Assembly (NCBI GenBank): GCA_002455425.1
Contig: DKKT01000014.1
Coordinates: 1 to 60,131, forward strand
Source of the DNA: Chthonomonas sp. UBA6659
GTDB lineage: Bacteria; Armatimonadota; Fimbriimonadia; Fimbriimonadales; Fimbriimonadaceae
DNA: 60,131 bases
Direction: 5' to 3'
Part shown: piece after piece, positions 16,084-24,172 of the stretch
How the letters are laid out: every line of letters begins with the position of its first letter
Position numbering within the stretch: the first letter of the stretch is position 1
Notes under the pieces: model-generated
Told to the model about the DNA's origin: nothing
Databases searched by the model: none
The model's input: the letters and a program-made list of their open reading frames with translations, nothing else
Made by a program: the position numbers and the translations under genes

Positions 16084-16115
16084 CGGAGGGCGTCTTCGTG
16101 CGAAGACGCCCTCCG
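16084..16115. terminator. Bidirectional terminator hairpin
   Basis: A perfect 15-base inverted repeat, CGGAGGGCGTCTTCG and CGAAGACGCCCTCCG, separated by TG. It sits exactly between the convergent icd (ends 16078) and dnaE (ends 16129) and can serve both. T-rich tails are short. Confidence 0.85.
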
Positions 16116-16128
16116 TCATCGTCCGAAC

Positions 16129-19100
16129 TTAGACCGCTTCCGGTGCCGTCGGCGCGTCTTCGAAGTCGACCAGCGACACGTTACGAACCAGCTCCAATTG
16201 GCTACCGGGCAGCAGTCGCTTCATCGCACTCCGGAATCCTTCCGATCCCCCGTCCACGGTGCGCAACAGCTCGATCGGGTAGATGGCGTTTCCCTGCTCG
16301 ATCTGAAGGGTCAACCGGAACGGGCCCGGATGTTGCTCGACCAGATCCCGTACCTTGACCAGCTGTTCGCGTGTCGACGGAGGGATCTTCACCACGAGCC
16401 GCCCGAGGCAAGGATCGTCAGCGTCGAAGACGGTCTCCTCAGCGGCGGCCACCGGCTCGATCGACTCCACCCGGATTTCGACCGACTTCTCGCCCCCCGA
16501 ACCCGGGCGTTCCCGATGCATCACCACTCCGGTCACCACGACGACCTGATCGCGGTCGAGCTTCTCCTTGAGCTTCCCATACGGTCCAGGGAACACAATC
16601 CCCGCCGCCTGACCCGAGAGGTCTTCGACCACGATGTGGGCCATCTTCTCACCGCGCTTGGTCGTGACCGGACGTACGCCGGCGAGAATTCCTGCAAGAC
16701 GCACTTGTGTGCCGTCATCCAGCTCAGGCACGGCTTCGCAGCGCTGAGTTGCCGCTCGCGTGATCGCGGTTTCATATCCACGGAGCGGGTGATCGGAAAT
16801 GTAGATCCCCATCACCTCCTTTTCCCCCGAAAGCGAATCGGACCTCGACATGCCTTCGCTCTCCGGCAAGACAGGGTAATGGGCGGCAAGGTCCTGCGAC
16901 TCATCCGGCCCGCCGAACAGCGACTCCTGTCCGGCTTGTTTGGATCGTAACTGCGAGTCGGCGAACGAGAGCGCTGCTTCGGTGAAGTCGAGCAACTTGC
17001 GGCGATTCTTATCGATACTGTCGAGCGCTCCTGCCTTGATCAGCGCTTCGAGGACCGACTTGTTCAGTCCATGCGGCTTCGTCCGTTCGCAAAACTCATA
17101 CAAGTGAGCAAACGGACCCGATTCACGCTCGGACAGAATCCCCGCGACGACACCGTCTCCCACACCCTTGATCGCAACGAGCCCGAACCGAATGGCCGGA
17201 ACCGACTTCGACTTACCCTTGGTCCCGCCTCGACCGTTCGACTGCATCGATTCGATCATGAAGTCCGCCATCGAGCGGTTCACATCTGGCGGCAGAACCG
17301 GAATCCTCTGTCGACGACACTCTTCGATGAAGTTTGTGACTCGGTCTTCCTTCGAGCGATACACGGCAAGAAGTCCGGCCATGTATTCGACGGGGTAATT
17401 CGCCTTCAGATAAGCCGTTTGGTACGCAAGGAATGCGTAACACACGGCATGAGCCTTGTTGAAGGCATAGCCTGCAAAGGGCTCAAGCTTGGTCCACACC
17501 GCATCGGCGACCTCTGCCGAGATTCCATTCGCCTGGGTGCCCTCCAAAAACTCCACCTTCATCGAGGCCATAGCTTTGGCATCTTTCTTACCCATCGCTC
17601 GGCGAAGGACGTCGGCTTTCCCCAACGAGAACCCGGCCAATGCCTGCACGAGCTTCAACACCTGGTCCTGATAGACGATCACCCCGTACGTCTCCTCGAG
17701 CACGGGCTTCATCCGAGCGTCGAGGTAGTCCGGCTGTGACCGACCGAACTTGTTATCGATGTACGTCGGGATGTGGTCCATCGGTCCCGGACGGTACAGC
17801 GCGACCATCGCGGCAAGCTCGCGGATGCTCTGTGGCTTCAGTTCGATGATGTTCCGGCGCATTCCGCCCGACTCAAGCTGGAAGACGCCGACGGTCTCGC
17901 CGCGCGAGAGCATGTCGAATGTCTTCTTATCATCGAGCGGAATGTCCTGGATTCTGAATTCCCTGCCCGTCGCTCGGGTAACGTTTTCGATCGTTTTCGC
18001 GAGGACTGTGAGGTTACTCAGACCGAGAAAGTCCATCTTGAGCAACCCGATCTTCTCGAGAATTCCCATCTCGAACGCCGTGACGGGTTGTCCATCGTTG
18101 CCACGATAGAGCGGGATGTGATCCATGAGCGGGTCTCGGCTGATCACGACCCCGGCAGCATGGACGCCACAGTGCCGCGCCAAACCCTCGACGCTCCTCG
18201 CCACTTCAACCAACTCACGCACTTTCGGCTCATGGGCGACCATCGCTTTGAACTCGTTGACGTCTTCGAGTACCTTCTTCAGCGTGATGCCCGGTACGTT
18301 GGGAATCGCCTTGCAGATGCGGTCGGTATCGGCAGGGGCATAACCCATTACCCGCCCCGCATCCTTGATCGCGGCTTTCGCTCCGAGCGTTCCGAAAGTG
18401 ACGATTTGGGCGACATGGTCCTGCCCATACTTCTCCATCACCCAGCGGATGACTTCGTCGCGGCGTGCGTCCTCGAAGTCCATGTCGATATCGGGCATCG
18501 AGACCCGCTCCGGATTCAAGAAGCGTTCGAACGTGAGATCGTATTCCAAGGGATCGACGTCGGTGATGCCTAACGTATAGCTGACGAGCGATCCTGCCGC
18601 CGAGCCACGAACGCCGAAGAAGATTCCTTGCTCTCGTGTAAACTGGGAGAACTCTCGGACCAAGAGGAAGTAGTCCTCGAATCCGGTTGTTTCGATGACA
18701 CCCAGTTCGAAGTGGAGGCGTTCCCAAGCCCTGTCGTCCGCCCCTGGAATCCGGTCCGAGAGGCCTTTCTCGGCCAACGCTCGCAGGTGACTCCGGGAGT
18801 CACTCCCGGGCGGCAGATCGGGCAGAGGCATGAGAGCTTTCTGCTTGCCCAGCTCGAGATCGCACATCTCCGCGATGCGCTGCGTGTTTTCGATCGCGTC
18901 CGGGCGGTCTCGGAAGAGCGCCTCCATCTCGTCGGGTGACTTGAGGAAGAACTCCTGGGATTCGAACTTCATCCGCCCGGGTTCGTCGCGGAGAGAGCCG
19001 GTGCCGATGCACAGAAGCACGTCGTGGGGCTCGGCGTCTCCTTTGCAGAGGTAGTGGGCATCGTTGGTCGCGACGAGGGGCAGTCTCAACTCGCCCGCGA

Positions 19101-19674
19101 TCTTGATCAGCGGCTCGCGAATTCGGGCCTGATCGGGCAGTCCATGGTCTTGAAGTTCGATGAAGAAGCTGTCCTCGTCGAAGATCTCCTTGTACATGCC
19201 GGCGATGTACTGAGCCCGGTCATAGGTCCCCTCCATGAGCTCCTGGCAGATTTCGCTGCCCAGACATGCGCTTGTCCCGATGAGTCCCTTGCCGTACTGA
19301 CGCAGGAGGTCGTGGTCGATCCGGGGACTGTAATAGAATCCTTCAAGAGCAGCGATCGAGTGCAGCTTGCAGAGGTTTCGGTACCCCTCGATGTTCTTGG
19401 CCAGGAGCAGGAGGTGATAGTTCTGCTTCACTTCGCGGCCGGCACGATGATGTCGTCCTCCCGGCGCGACGTACGCCTCCATCCCGATCAGCGGCTTGAT
19501 GCCCTGCTTCACGCACTCGAAGTAGAACTCCATGACCCCGAACATCACGCCGTGGTCGCTGATGGCGAGCGCGTTCATGCCCAGTTCCCCGGCGCGGGAG
19601 ACCATCTCCGGGATGCGGTTGGCACCGTCGAGAAGGCTGTACTCGGTGTGGTTGTGGACGTGAACGAAAGGCAT
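16129..19674 (-). CDS. dnaE: DNA polymerase III alpha subunit
   Basis: This is the replicative C-family polymerase. From the ATG at 19674 it has 1181 residues, usual for DnaE1. The PHP domain is N-terminal (FVHVHNHTEYSLLDGANR, then AISDHGVMFG). The catalytic palm aspartates lie in MPDIDMDFED (near residue 400). Thumb and fingers follow (FQLESGGMRRN, LYRPGPMDHIP, GYAFNKAHAVCY), then a helix-hairpin-helix segment (IKGVGDGVV) and a C-terminal OB fold (VRLAGILAGVR). The upstream 25 codons of the open frame are not conserved and lack a good start. A CACAAT at 19697-19702 on this strand may be the -10. The PHP metal residues that are visible look intact, so proofreading by PHP is possible. Confidence 0.96.
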   Translation of the reverse strand: MPFVHVHNHTEYSLLDGANRIPEMVSRAGELGMNALAISDHGVMFGVMEFYFECVKQGIKPLIGMEAYVAPGGRHHRAGREVKQNYHLLLLAKNIEGYRNLCKLHSIAALEGFYYSPRIDHDLLRQYGKGLIGTSACLGSEICQELMEGTYDRAQYIAGMYKEIFDEDSFFIELQDHGLPDQARIREPLIKIAGELRLPLVATNDAHYLCKGDAEPHDVLLCIGTGSLRDEPGRMKFESQEFFLKSPDEMEALFRDRPDAIENTQRIAEMCDLELGKQKALMPLPDLPPGSDSRSHLRALAEKGLSDRIPGADDRAWERLHFELGVIETTGFEDYFLLVREFSQFTREQGIFFGVRGSAAGSLVSYTLGITDVDPLEYDLTFERFLNPERVSMPDIDMDFEDARRDEVIRWVMEKYGQDHVAQIVTFGTLGAKAAIKDAGRVMGYAPADTDRICKAIPNVPGITLKKVLEDVNEFKAMVAHEPKVRELVEVARSVEGLARHCGVHAAGVVISRDPLMDHIPLYRGNDGQPVTAFEMGILEKIGLLKMDFLGLSNLTVLAKTIENVTRATGREFRIQDIPLDDKKTFDMLSRGETVGVFQLESGGMRRNIIELKPQSIRELAAMVALYRPGPMDHIPTYIDNKFGRSQPDYLDARMKPVLEETYGVIVYQDQVLKLVQALAGFSLGKADVLRRAMGKKDAKAMASMKVEFLEGTQANGISAEVADAVWTKLEPFAGYAFNKAHAVCYAFLAYQTAYLKANYPVEYMAGLLAVYRSKEDRVTNFIEECRRQRIPVLPPDVNRSMADFMIESMQSNGRGGTKGKSKSVPAIRFGLVAIKGVGDGVVAGILSERESGPFAHLYEFCERTKPHGLNKSVLEALIKAGALDSIDKNRRKLLDFTEAALSFADSQLRSKQAGQESLFGGPDESQDLAAHYPVLPESEGMSRSDSLSGEKEVMGIYISDHPLRGYETAITRAATQRCEAVPELDDGTQVRLAGILAGVRPVTTKRGEKMAHIVVEDLSGQAAGIVFPGPYGKLKEKLDRDQVVVVTGVVMHRERPGSGGEKSVEIRVESIEPVAAAEETVFDADDPCLGRLVVKIPPSTREQLVKVRDLVEQHPGPFRLTLQIEQGNAIYPIELLRTVDGGSEGFRSAMKRLLPGSQLELVRNVSLVDFEDAPTAPEAV

Positions 19675-19766
19675 CGTAGGTGGGGGCTCCCAAGGAATTG
19701 TGACGGACCGAGAAGGCCCCACGCCGCACGCGGGCAAGCCGTTTTCCACGGATTCTCGACGGCCGA

Positions 19767-20849
19767 TCAGGACACGAATTCAAGCGCCCAGCGGGCCGCT
19801 TGCGACAGCGCGTCCGCCGGCCCGAGAAGTGCATCCAGCTCCTCGAATGCAGCGAGTTGGGCTTGGCGGGCAGCCCCTTCGTCGAGAAGCCGGTCGAGCT
19901 CTCCCCGGATCCGCTCCGGCGTCGCATCCCACTGAATCAGTTCCGGCAGCACCGCTCGTCCGAGCAGGATGTTGGGCAGCGAGATGAAGTCGAACTTCGG
20001 CTTCCGAATCCGATACTCGATTTCCATCGACTTCGACCCCCGGTAGACGACCACACAGGGTGTCCGGCAAAGGGCCGCCTCCAGCGTGGCCGTGCCCGAG
20101 CAGATCAGCGCCGCGCACGCCCGACCAAGCACGCCGTACGTGTCGTTTGGAGTCAATCGTAATCCGACGGGCCAAAGCCGGCTCACGGCCTCCGCCGAAA
20201 CGGAAGAAGCAAGTGCGGCCTCGACCGGCTCCGGTCGACTCTCGGTCGCGGCTTTCAGAACGGGAAGGACGCGCTGGACCTCATGGCCCCGACTGCCGGG
20301 CAGGATCGCGATCGTCGATCGTGGCGCGGCCAAGTCGACGCCCGATCCGACCACGAGTTCCTTCAGGGGATGACCGAACCAGCGCGCGTTCGCTCCCATC
20401 TGCGTGAGAATCTCCGCCGACCACGAAAATGGGGTCGCGATCGCATCGGTGACGGACGCGAGGTCCGATCCCTGTTTGTGTTTTCGCCACGAACCCGGCG
20501 GGACGAAGTAGAAGACCTTCCAGCCGCGCTCCTTGGCAAAGCGGGCGAGGCGGACATGGGTGTAACCGAAGTCGATCGGGACAAACAGTCCTGGTGCTCC
20601 GGTCGCGAGGGCACGCTTCGTCGCCCGATAGCCCCCGACCACGCGCGGTCCTACCTTGACCGCCTCGATGATCCCGATCGCCCCCCAGCGGGAAGAATCC
20701 GCGATCAGCGGTACTCCCGCCTCTCGGAGACGCCGGCCCCCGACCCCCTCGATGGATAGATCGGCGTCGACGCGCCGCCACGATTCGACCAGCCTCGCCG
20801 CATACAGATCGCCTGACGCCTCACCCGCTGAAATCAGAACTCGTCGCAC
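19767..20849 (-). CDS. lpxB: Lipid-A-disaccharide synthase or close relative
   Basis: LpxB condenses UDP-diacylglucosamine with lipid X in lipid A synthesis at the inner membrane. The 360-residue protein has the diagnostic start VLISAGEASGDLYAARL and GVGGRRLREAGV. Its C-terminal half has LPGSRGHEV, then CSGTATLEAALCRTPCVVVYRGS and PNILLGRAVLPELIQ, as in true LpxB. The central block differs: the usual DAPDFN reads PIDFGYT and the usual VSPSVWAWR reads VPPGSWRKH. A divergent LpxB is the best call; an LpxB-related glycosyltransferase is possible. The start codon is GTG at 20849. Confidence 0.75.
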   Translation of the reverse strand: MRRVLISAGEASGDLYAARLVESWRRVDADLSIEGVGGRRLREAGVPLIADSSRWGAIGIIEAVKVGPRVVGGYRATKRALATGAPGLFVPIDFGYTHVRLARFAKERGWKVFYFVPPGSWRKHKQGSDLASVTDAIATPFSWSAEILTQMGANARWFGHPLKELVVGSGVDLAAPRSTIAILPGSRGHEVQRVLPVLKAATESRPEPVEAALASSVSAEAVSRLWPVGLRLTPNDTYGVLGRACAALICSGTATLEAALCRTPCVVVYRGSKSMEIEYRIRKPKFDFISLPNILLGRAVLPELIQWDATPERIRGELDRLLDEGAARQAQLAAFEELDALLGPADALSQAARWALEFVS

Positions 20850-20877
20850 GTCACCCCAGGGTACCGTGACGCGCGCC

Positions 20878-20903
20878 CTGGTCTGTCCGCATTACCGGAC
20901 CAG
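20878..20903 (-). terminator. Weak hairpin after the S9 peptidase gene
   Basis: CTGG...CCAG and TCCG...CGGA arms form an imperfect hairpin between the peptidase stop (20924) and the lpxB start (20849). There is no T tract. Confidence 0.25.
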
Positions 20904-20923
20904 TGGTAACGTCAAACGATCGC

Positions 20924-22975
20924 CTACGCAAGGCTCCGGCGTAAGAACGACGCGATCGTCGAGAACAGGTGCTTGTGCCGACCCTCGATGCCGTGGCCCG
21001 TGTGTGGGTACAGCATCATCTCGAAGGGCCTATCGTGCACTTGGAGCGCTTCGATGAAGCGTATCGTGTTCTGGAGGTGGACGTTGTCATCGCTCGTCCC
21101 ATGGACGATCAGAAGCCGGTCTTCGAGACGATCCGCGAGTCCGAGCATCGAGGTCTCGGCGTAGCCCTCGGGGTTCTCTTCCGGCGTGCGCATGAAGCGC
21201 TCGGTGTAGATCGAGTCGTAGAGAGACCAATCCAGGCTCGGCGCGACCGAAATCCCGCAACGCCACACGCCAGGATGCCGCAGGAGGCAGGAGAGCGCCA
21301 TCAGGCCGCCGTAAGACCAACCGAAGATCGCGAGCCGTGTCGGATCGGCCCATGGCTTCGACGCCACGAACGCCGCCCCTCGCGCTTGGTCCGCCGCTTC
21401 GAGGACGTTGAGCCGAAGGTAGGTCGCCTGCCGCCAAGCACGCCCCCTTCCCCCGGTACCCCGGTTGTCGACAGACGCGATCCCGTAGCCCCGGTCGTTG
21501 AGGTAACGCGAGAACGTGGCCCCGTGCCACTGGTCCAGGACACCCTGCGAGCCAGGCCCTCCGTAGTTCGTCATGTACACCGGTCCAGGCTTCGTCGCGT
21601 TCGGTGGGGGCAGGAGCCAGGCGTAGAACGTCTCGCCCTCGGCATCGAACGTCTCGATCGTCGGCGTCGGCCAACCAGGGCGACGGAGATGCTCGTTGGT
21701 CAGGAGTACCGAGAGCGTGTTTCCGGTAGGGTCCTTGAGTTCGAGTCGGGGCGGATCGACGAGCGAACTCCGCATCTGGATCACGATCGACCCCTTGGGG
21801 TGCATGTGAGCCTGGCGGACCCCTCGGTCGTCGTCAAATGGGATCGGATCGCCACCCTCGAGGGGCACGCGCAGAATCCGGCGCTGCGTCGGATCGGGGA
21901 GAGCCGCCACGACCAGAACCTCGGTCTCGGTGCACCCGACGATCGAAACGACCTCCCAGTCCCCGCTCGTGAGCGGCGTCGCCCGACCGTTCGAAACGCG
22001 AACGACATGCCGGAATCCGCTGGCCTCGCTCAGCCAAATCACGCTTCCGTCCGGCAACGGGGTCGCGTCGGGGCAGAAGTCGACCCAGCCGTCAGGGTTC
22101 GCTTCCATCCAAATCGGCTCGGCCCGCATGGTCTTCGGGTCGATCCGGAGGAGTTCGACTTGGTTCTGGAGCCTCGGCATCCGCTGGAGAAGGAACGCGC
22201 CCTGGCCGTCGGGCTTCAGATGGGCGATGTAATGGGTCTCCCCCGCGTCGAGGATGTCGGCTACGAGCCGTCCATCCAGTCCGATCGAAGTCAACCGCGT
22301 CCGCGGGTTGCGGTCGCCCGGCTTCGGGTACCGGAGCTTCTGGCCCCGGGTATGGCGTCCGTCGAACGTGGCCATGATCGAAACCGGCACCTGCGACTCA
22401 TCCTGCTCGAACGCGATGACGCCCTCGGAGTCCGCGTGCCAGAGCCACCCTTGACGGACACCGAGCTCCTCTTCGTAGATCCAGCCAAATCGACCCACGT
22501 AGCGGTCGGGGCCACGAGCCTCGGCGAGTGTCCGGATGTTCCCGGTTGCGAGGTCGATCGCGATCAGCCCATCGCTCCGCACGACCCCGAGCCACCTCTC
22601 GTCCGGACTGATGAGCGGTCGCCGATGCTCGGCTCGCGTCTGGGTCAAGCGAGTGACTTCGCTCGTCGTGAGATCGAGCCGCCAAATGTCGCCGCAAGGA
22701 CGTGAGATTCGGTTCCCTTCGGCATACCGCGTCACGATCCCCCATCCTCCGCTCGGCGCGAACTGGAACGTGGCCAGATCGAACGGCGGCTTCGCCAGCG
22801 CGACGATCTCGACCGGATCCCATTGCGGACCGCGATACCGCACGAGACGACTGACGCCACCTTCGACTTGCGCCACGACGAATCCACCGAGCGGATCCCA
22901 GATCGGTTCGCCGAACGGCTTCGGACGGAACCGGCTCGTGGGTGAGAAGACGTCGTCGAGAGTCAGCCTGGCCAT
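20924..22975 (-). CDS. S9 family peptidase (dipeptidyl-peptidase IV type)
   Basis: A serine peptidase of 683 residues with an N-terminal beta-propeller and a C-terminal alpha/beta-hydrolase domain. The YEEE pair (FGWIYEEELGV), which binds the substrate amino terminus in DPP IV enzymes, is at about 165-175. The nucleophile is in GWSYGG (about residue 550), the acid in HGTSDDNVH, and the His in HTGHGIEG. Cleavage of X-Pro dipeptides is therefore expected. No signal peptide is visible, so it is probably cytoplasmic and involved in peptide turnover. The downstream end of a minus-strand run (24099 to 20924) with two short genes of unknown role, 3 bases apart. Confidence 0.9.
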   Translation of the reverse strand: MARLTLDDVFSPTSRFRPKPFGEPIWDPLGGFVVAQVEGGVSRLVRYRGPQWDPVEIVALAKPPFDLATFQFAPSGGWGIVTRYAEGNRISRPCGDIWRLDLTTSEVTRLTQTRAEHRRPLISPDERWLGVVRSDGLIAIDLATGNIRTLAEARGPDRYVGRFGWIYEEELGVRQGWLWHADSEGVIAFEQDESQVPVSIMATFDGRHTRGQKLRYPKPGDRNPRTRLTSIGLDGRLVADILDAGETHYIAHLKPDGQGAFLLQRMPRLQNQVELLRIDPKTMRAEPIWMEANPDGWVDFCPDATPLPDGSVIWLSEASGFRHVVRVSNGRATPLTSGDWEVVSIVGCTETEVLVVAALPDPTQRRILRVPLEGGDPIPFDDDRGVRQAHMHPKGSIVIQMRSSLVDPPRLELKDPTGNTLSVLLTNEHLRRPGWPTPTIETFDAEGETFYAWLLPPPNATKPGPVYMTNYGGPGSQGVLDQWHGATFSRYLNDRGYGIASVDNRGTGGRGRAWRQATYLRLNVLEAADQARGAAFVASKPWADPTRLAIFGWSYGGLMALSCLLRHPGVWRCGISVAPSLDWSLYDSIYTERFMRTPEENPEGYAETSMLGLADRLEDRLLIVHGTSDDNVHLQNTIRFIEALQVHDRPFEMMLYPHTGHGIEGRHKHLFSTIASFLRRSLA

Positions 22976-22978
22976 ACG

Positions 22979-23422
22979 TCAGCGTGGCGTCGCCGGGAAG
23001 ATCTGGTGGCTCAGACCTCGAACGTCGACCTTCCATTCATCCCCTTCTCTCACCATCGGGAGTTCGAACTTCTCCGGGAACGTCTGCGGGCGGAAGGCGT
23101 TCCGAAAGACCGTGAGTTTGACCGCAGAGTGGTTATCATCCGCCTTCTTCTCGCTCAGGACCTCCCACCGGAAGACATAGTACTTGCCGGCCGTGTTCAC
23201 CGAGTAGTCCCACTTCTTCCGAAGGTCCTCCTTGTCGCCATCCCAGGACGAGAGCTCCACGAGTCGGTCGACGTCCTTGTTCCCGAGCGCCTCCATGAAC
23301 GCGATCGCGTTCGACGTCGACGACTTCTGCCCGAAGAACATGAGGAAGCCGATCACGGCGATCCCCAAGACGCCGACCATCGCGATCCAGTTCAGGCGTC
23401 CGGCACGCTTCATGGAGGCCAT
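22979..23422 (-). CDS. Membrane-anchored protein of unknown function
   Basis: The 147-residue protein has one N-terminal transmembrane segment (about 11-30, WIAMVGVLGIAVIGFLMFF) and a soluble domain of about 115 residues. Its outline (NAIAFMEALGNKDVDRLVEL, KKWDY, YYVFRWEVLSEKKADDNHSAVKLTVF, EWKVDVRGL) looks like an NTF2/DUF4878-like lipoprotein-type fold, not certain. The start overlaps the preceding stop by one base (TAATG). A second ATG three codons in is equally usable. Confidence 0.65.
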   Translation of the reverse strand: MASMKRAGRLNWIAMVGVLGIAVIGFLMFFGQKSSTSNAIAFMEALGNKDVDRLVELSSWDGDKEDLRKKWDYSVNTAGKYYVFRWEVLSEKKADDNHSAVKLTVFRNAFRPQTFPEKFELPMVREGDEWKVDVRGLSHQIFPATPR

Positions 23423-24099
23423 TATTCCCGAGTCCGCACCACCGCCGCCGCCGACTCAAACTCCAGGACCAAGCTCGGCCGCAATTCCTTCTGCCCGTCC
23501 TTCGAATAGAACTTGAAGATCGATTTCATCCCGAGTGCCTCGGGATCGATTGCGCTCGTGAGGGCCAGACCGAGGGCCCCTCGGGATCGAGCGGACGACC
23601 AGGCCGCACTCAGCTTCGCCGGACCCTGCATCAGGTCGATCGTCACTACGAAGTCCTTGCCTTCGCGCCGCGTCGCCGCCGTGGCCGTGCCGAGGACGTC
23701 GCTTTTTCCCGCCGGTGGCACGATCTTCTCGATCGTATTCGCGTAGTTCCAGTCCTTTTCCTCGAAGTCGGATGCGATGAGCCGAGCCTCGAGAGGCGAC
23801 GCCTTGAGCTCCTCTGCCGTCCAGGTCGGATCGGGGGTGTGGGTGAGGATCAGCCGGGCTGCTGTTAGCTTGGCGTCTTTCGGAGTCGACGCGAGATCGA
23901 ACTTGAGGTAGGCGTAGCTGTGCGACTGGGTCGACTCTCCCTTTTCCGCGACCGCCTTCCCTCCCGAACCCCAGACCCGCAGGAACGGATCGCGCTCGGG
24001 ATCGGTCGCGTGGGGATAGACCCACAGGTCGGCGACGGGGGTCAGAGTGACGTCCGCGGACGTCGCGATGATGGCGGCGAAGGCAACCCAGGCGATCAT
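23422..24099 (-). CDS. Secreted DNRLRE/CBM96-like domain protein
   Basis: The 225-residue protein has a short signal peptide (MIAWVAFAAIIATSA) followed by a single beta-sandwich domain. It shows the DNRLRE-family outline: VTLTPVADLWVYP at the start, SYAYLKFDLAS in the middle (family: a..ylrFdl), LTAARLILTHTP, then DFEEKDWNYAN and a C-terminal FYSKDGQKELRPSLVLEF. Such domains bind polysaccharides (CBM96 includes alginate binders). It probably acts on the cell surface or outside. A CACAAT -10 lies 5 bases before the ATG. Confidence 0.72.
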   Translation of the reverse strand: MIAWVAFAAIIATSADVTLTPVADLWVYPHATDPERDPFLRVWGSGGKAVAEKGESTQSHSYAYLKFDLASTPKDAKLTAARLILTHTPDPTWTAEELKASPLEARLIASDFEEKDWNYANTIEKIVPPAGKSDVLGTATAATRREGKDFVVTIDLMQGPAKLSAAWSSARSRGALGLALTSAIDPEALGMKSIFKFYSKDGQKELRPSLVLEFESAAAVVRTRE

Positions 24100-24104
24100 G
24101 TCCT

Positions 24105-24110
24105 ATTGTG
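24105..24110 (-). promoter_or_regulatory. -10 element for a leaderless transcript
   Basis: On the minus strand CACAAT is followed after 5 bases (AGGAC) by the ATG at 24099, so transcription should start at or next to the start codon. Confidence 0.45.
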
Positions 24111-24172
24111 TACGCAAGCAGGACCGCAATTCGCGGCGTCTCTTCGATCATGGTCCGGTCGCGACATGCGAT

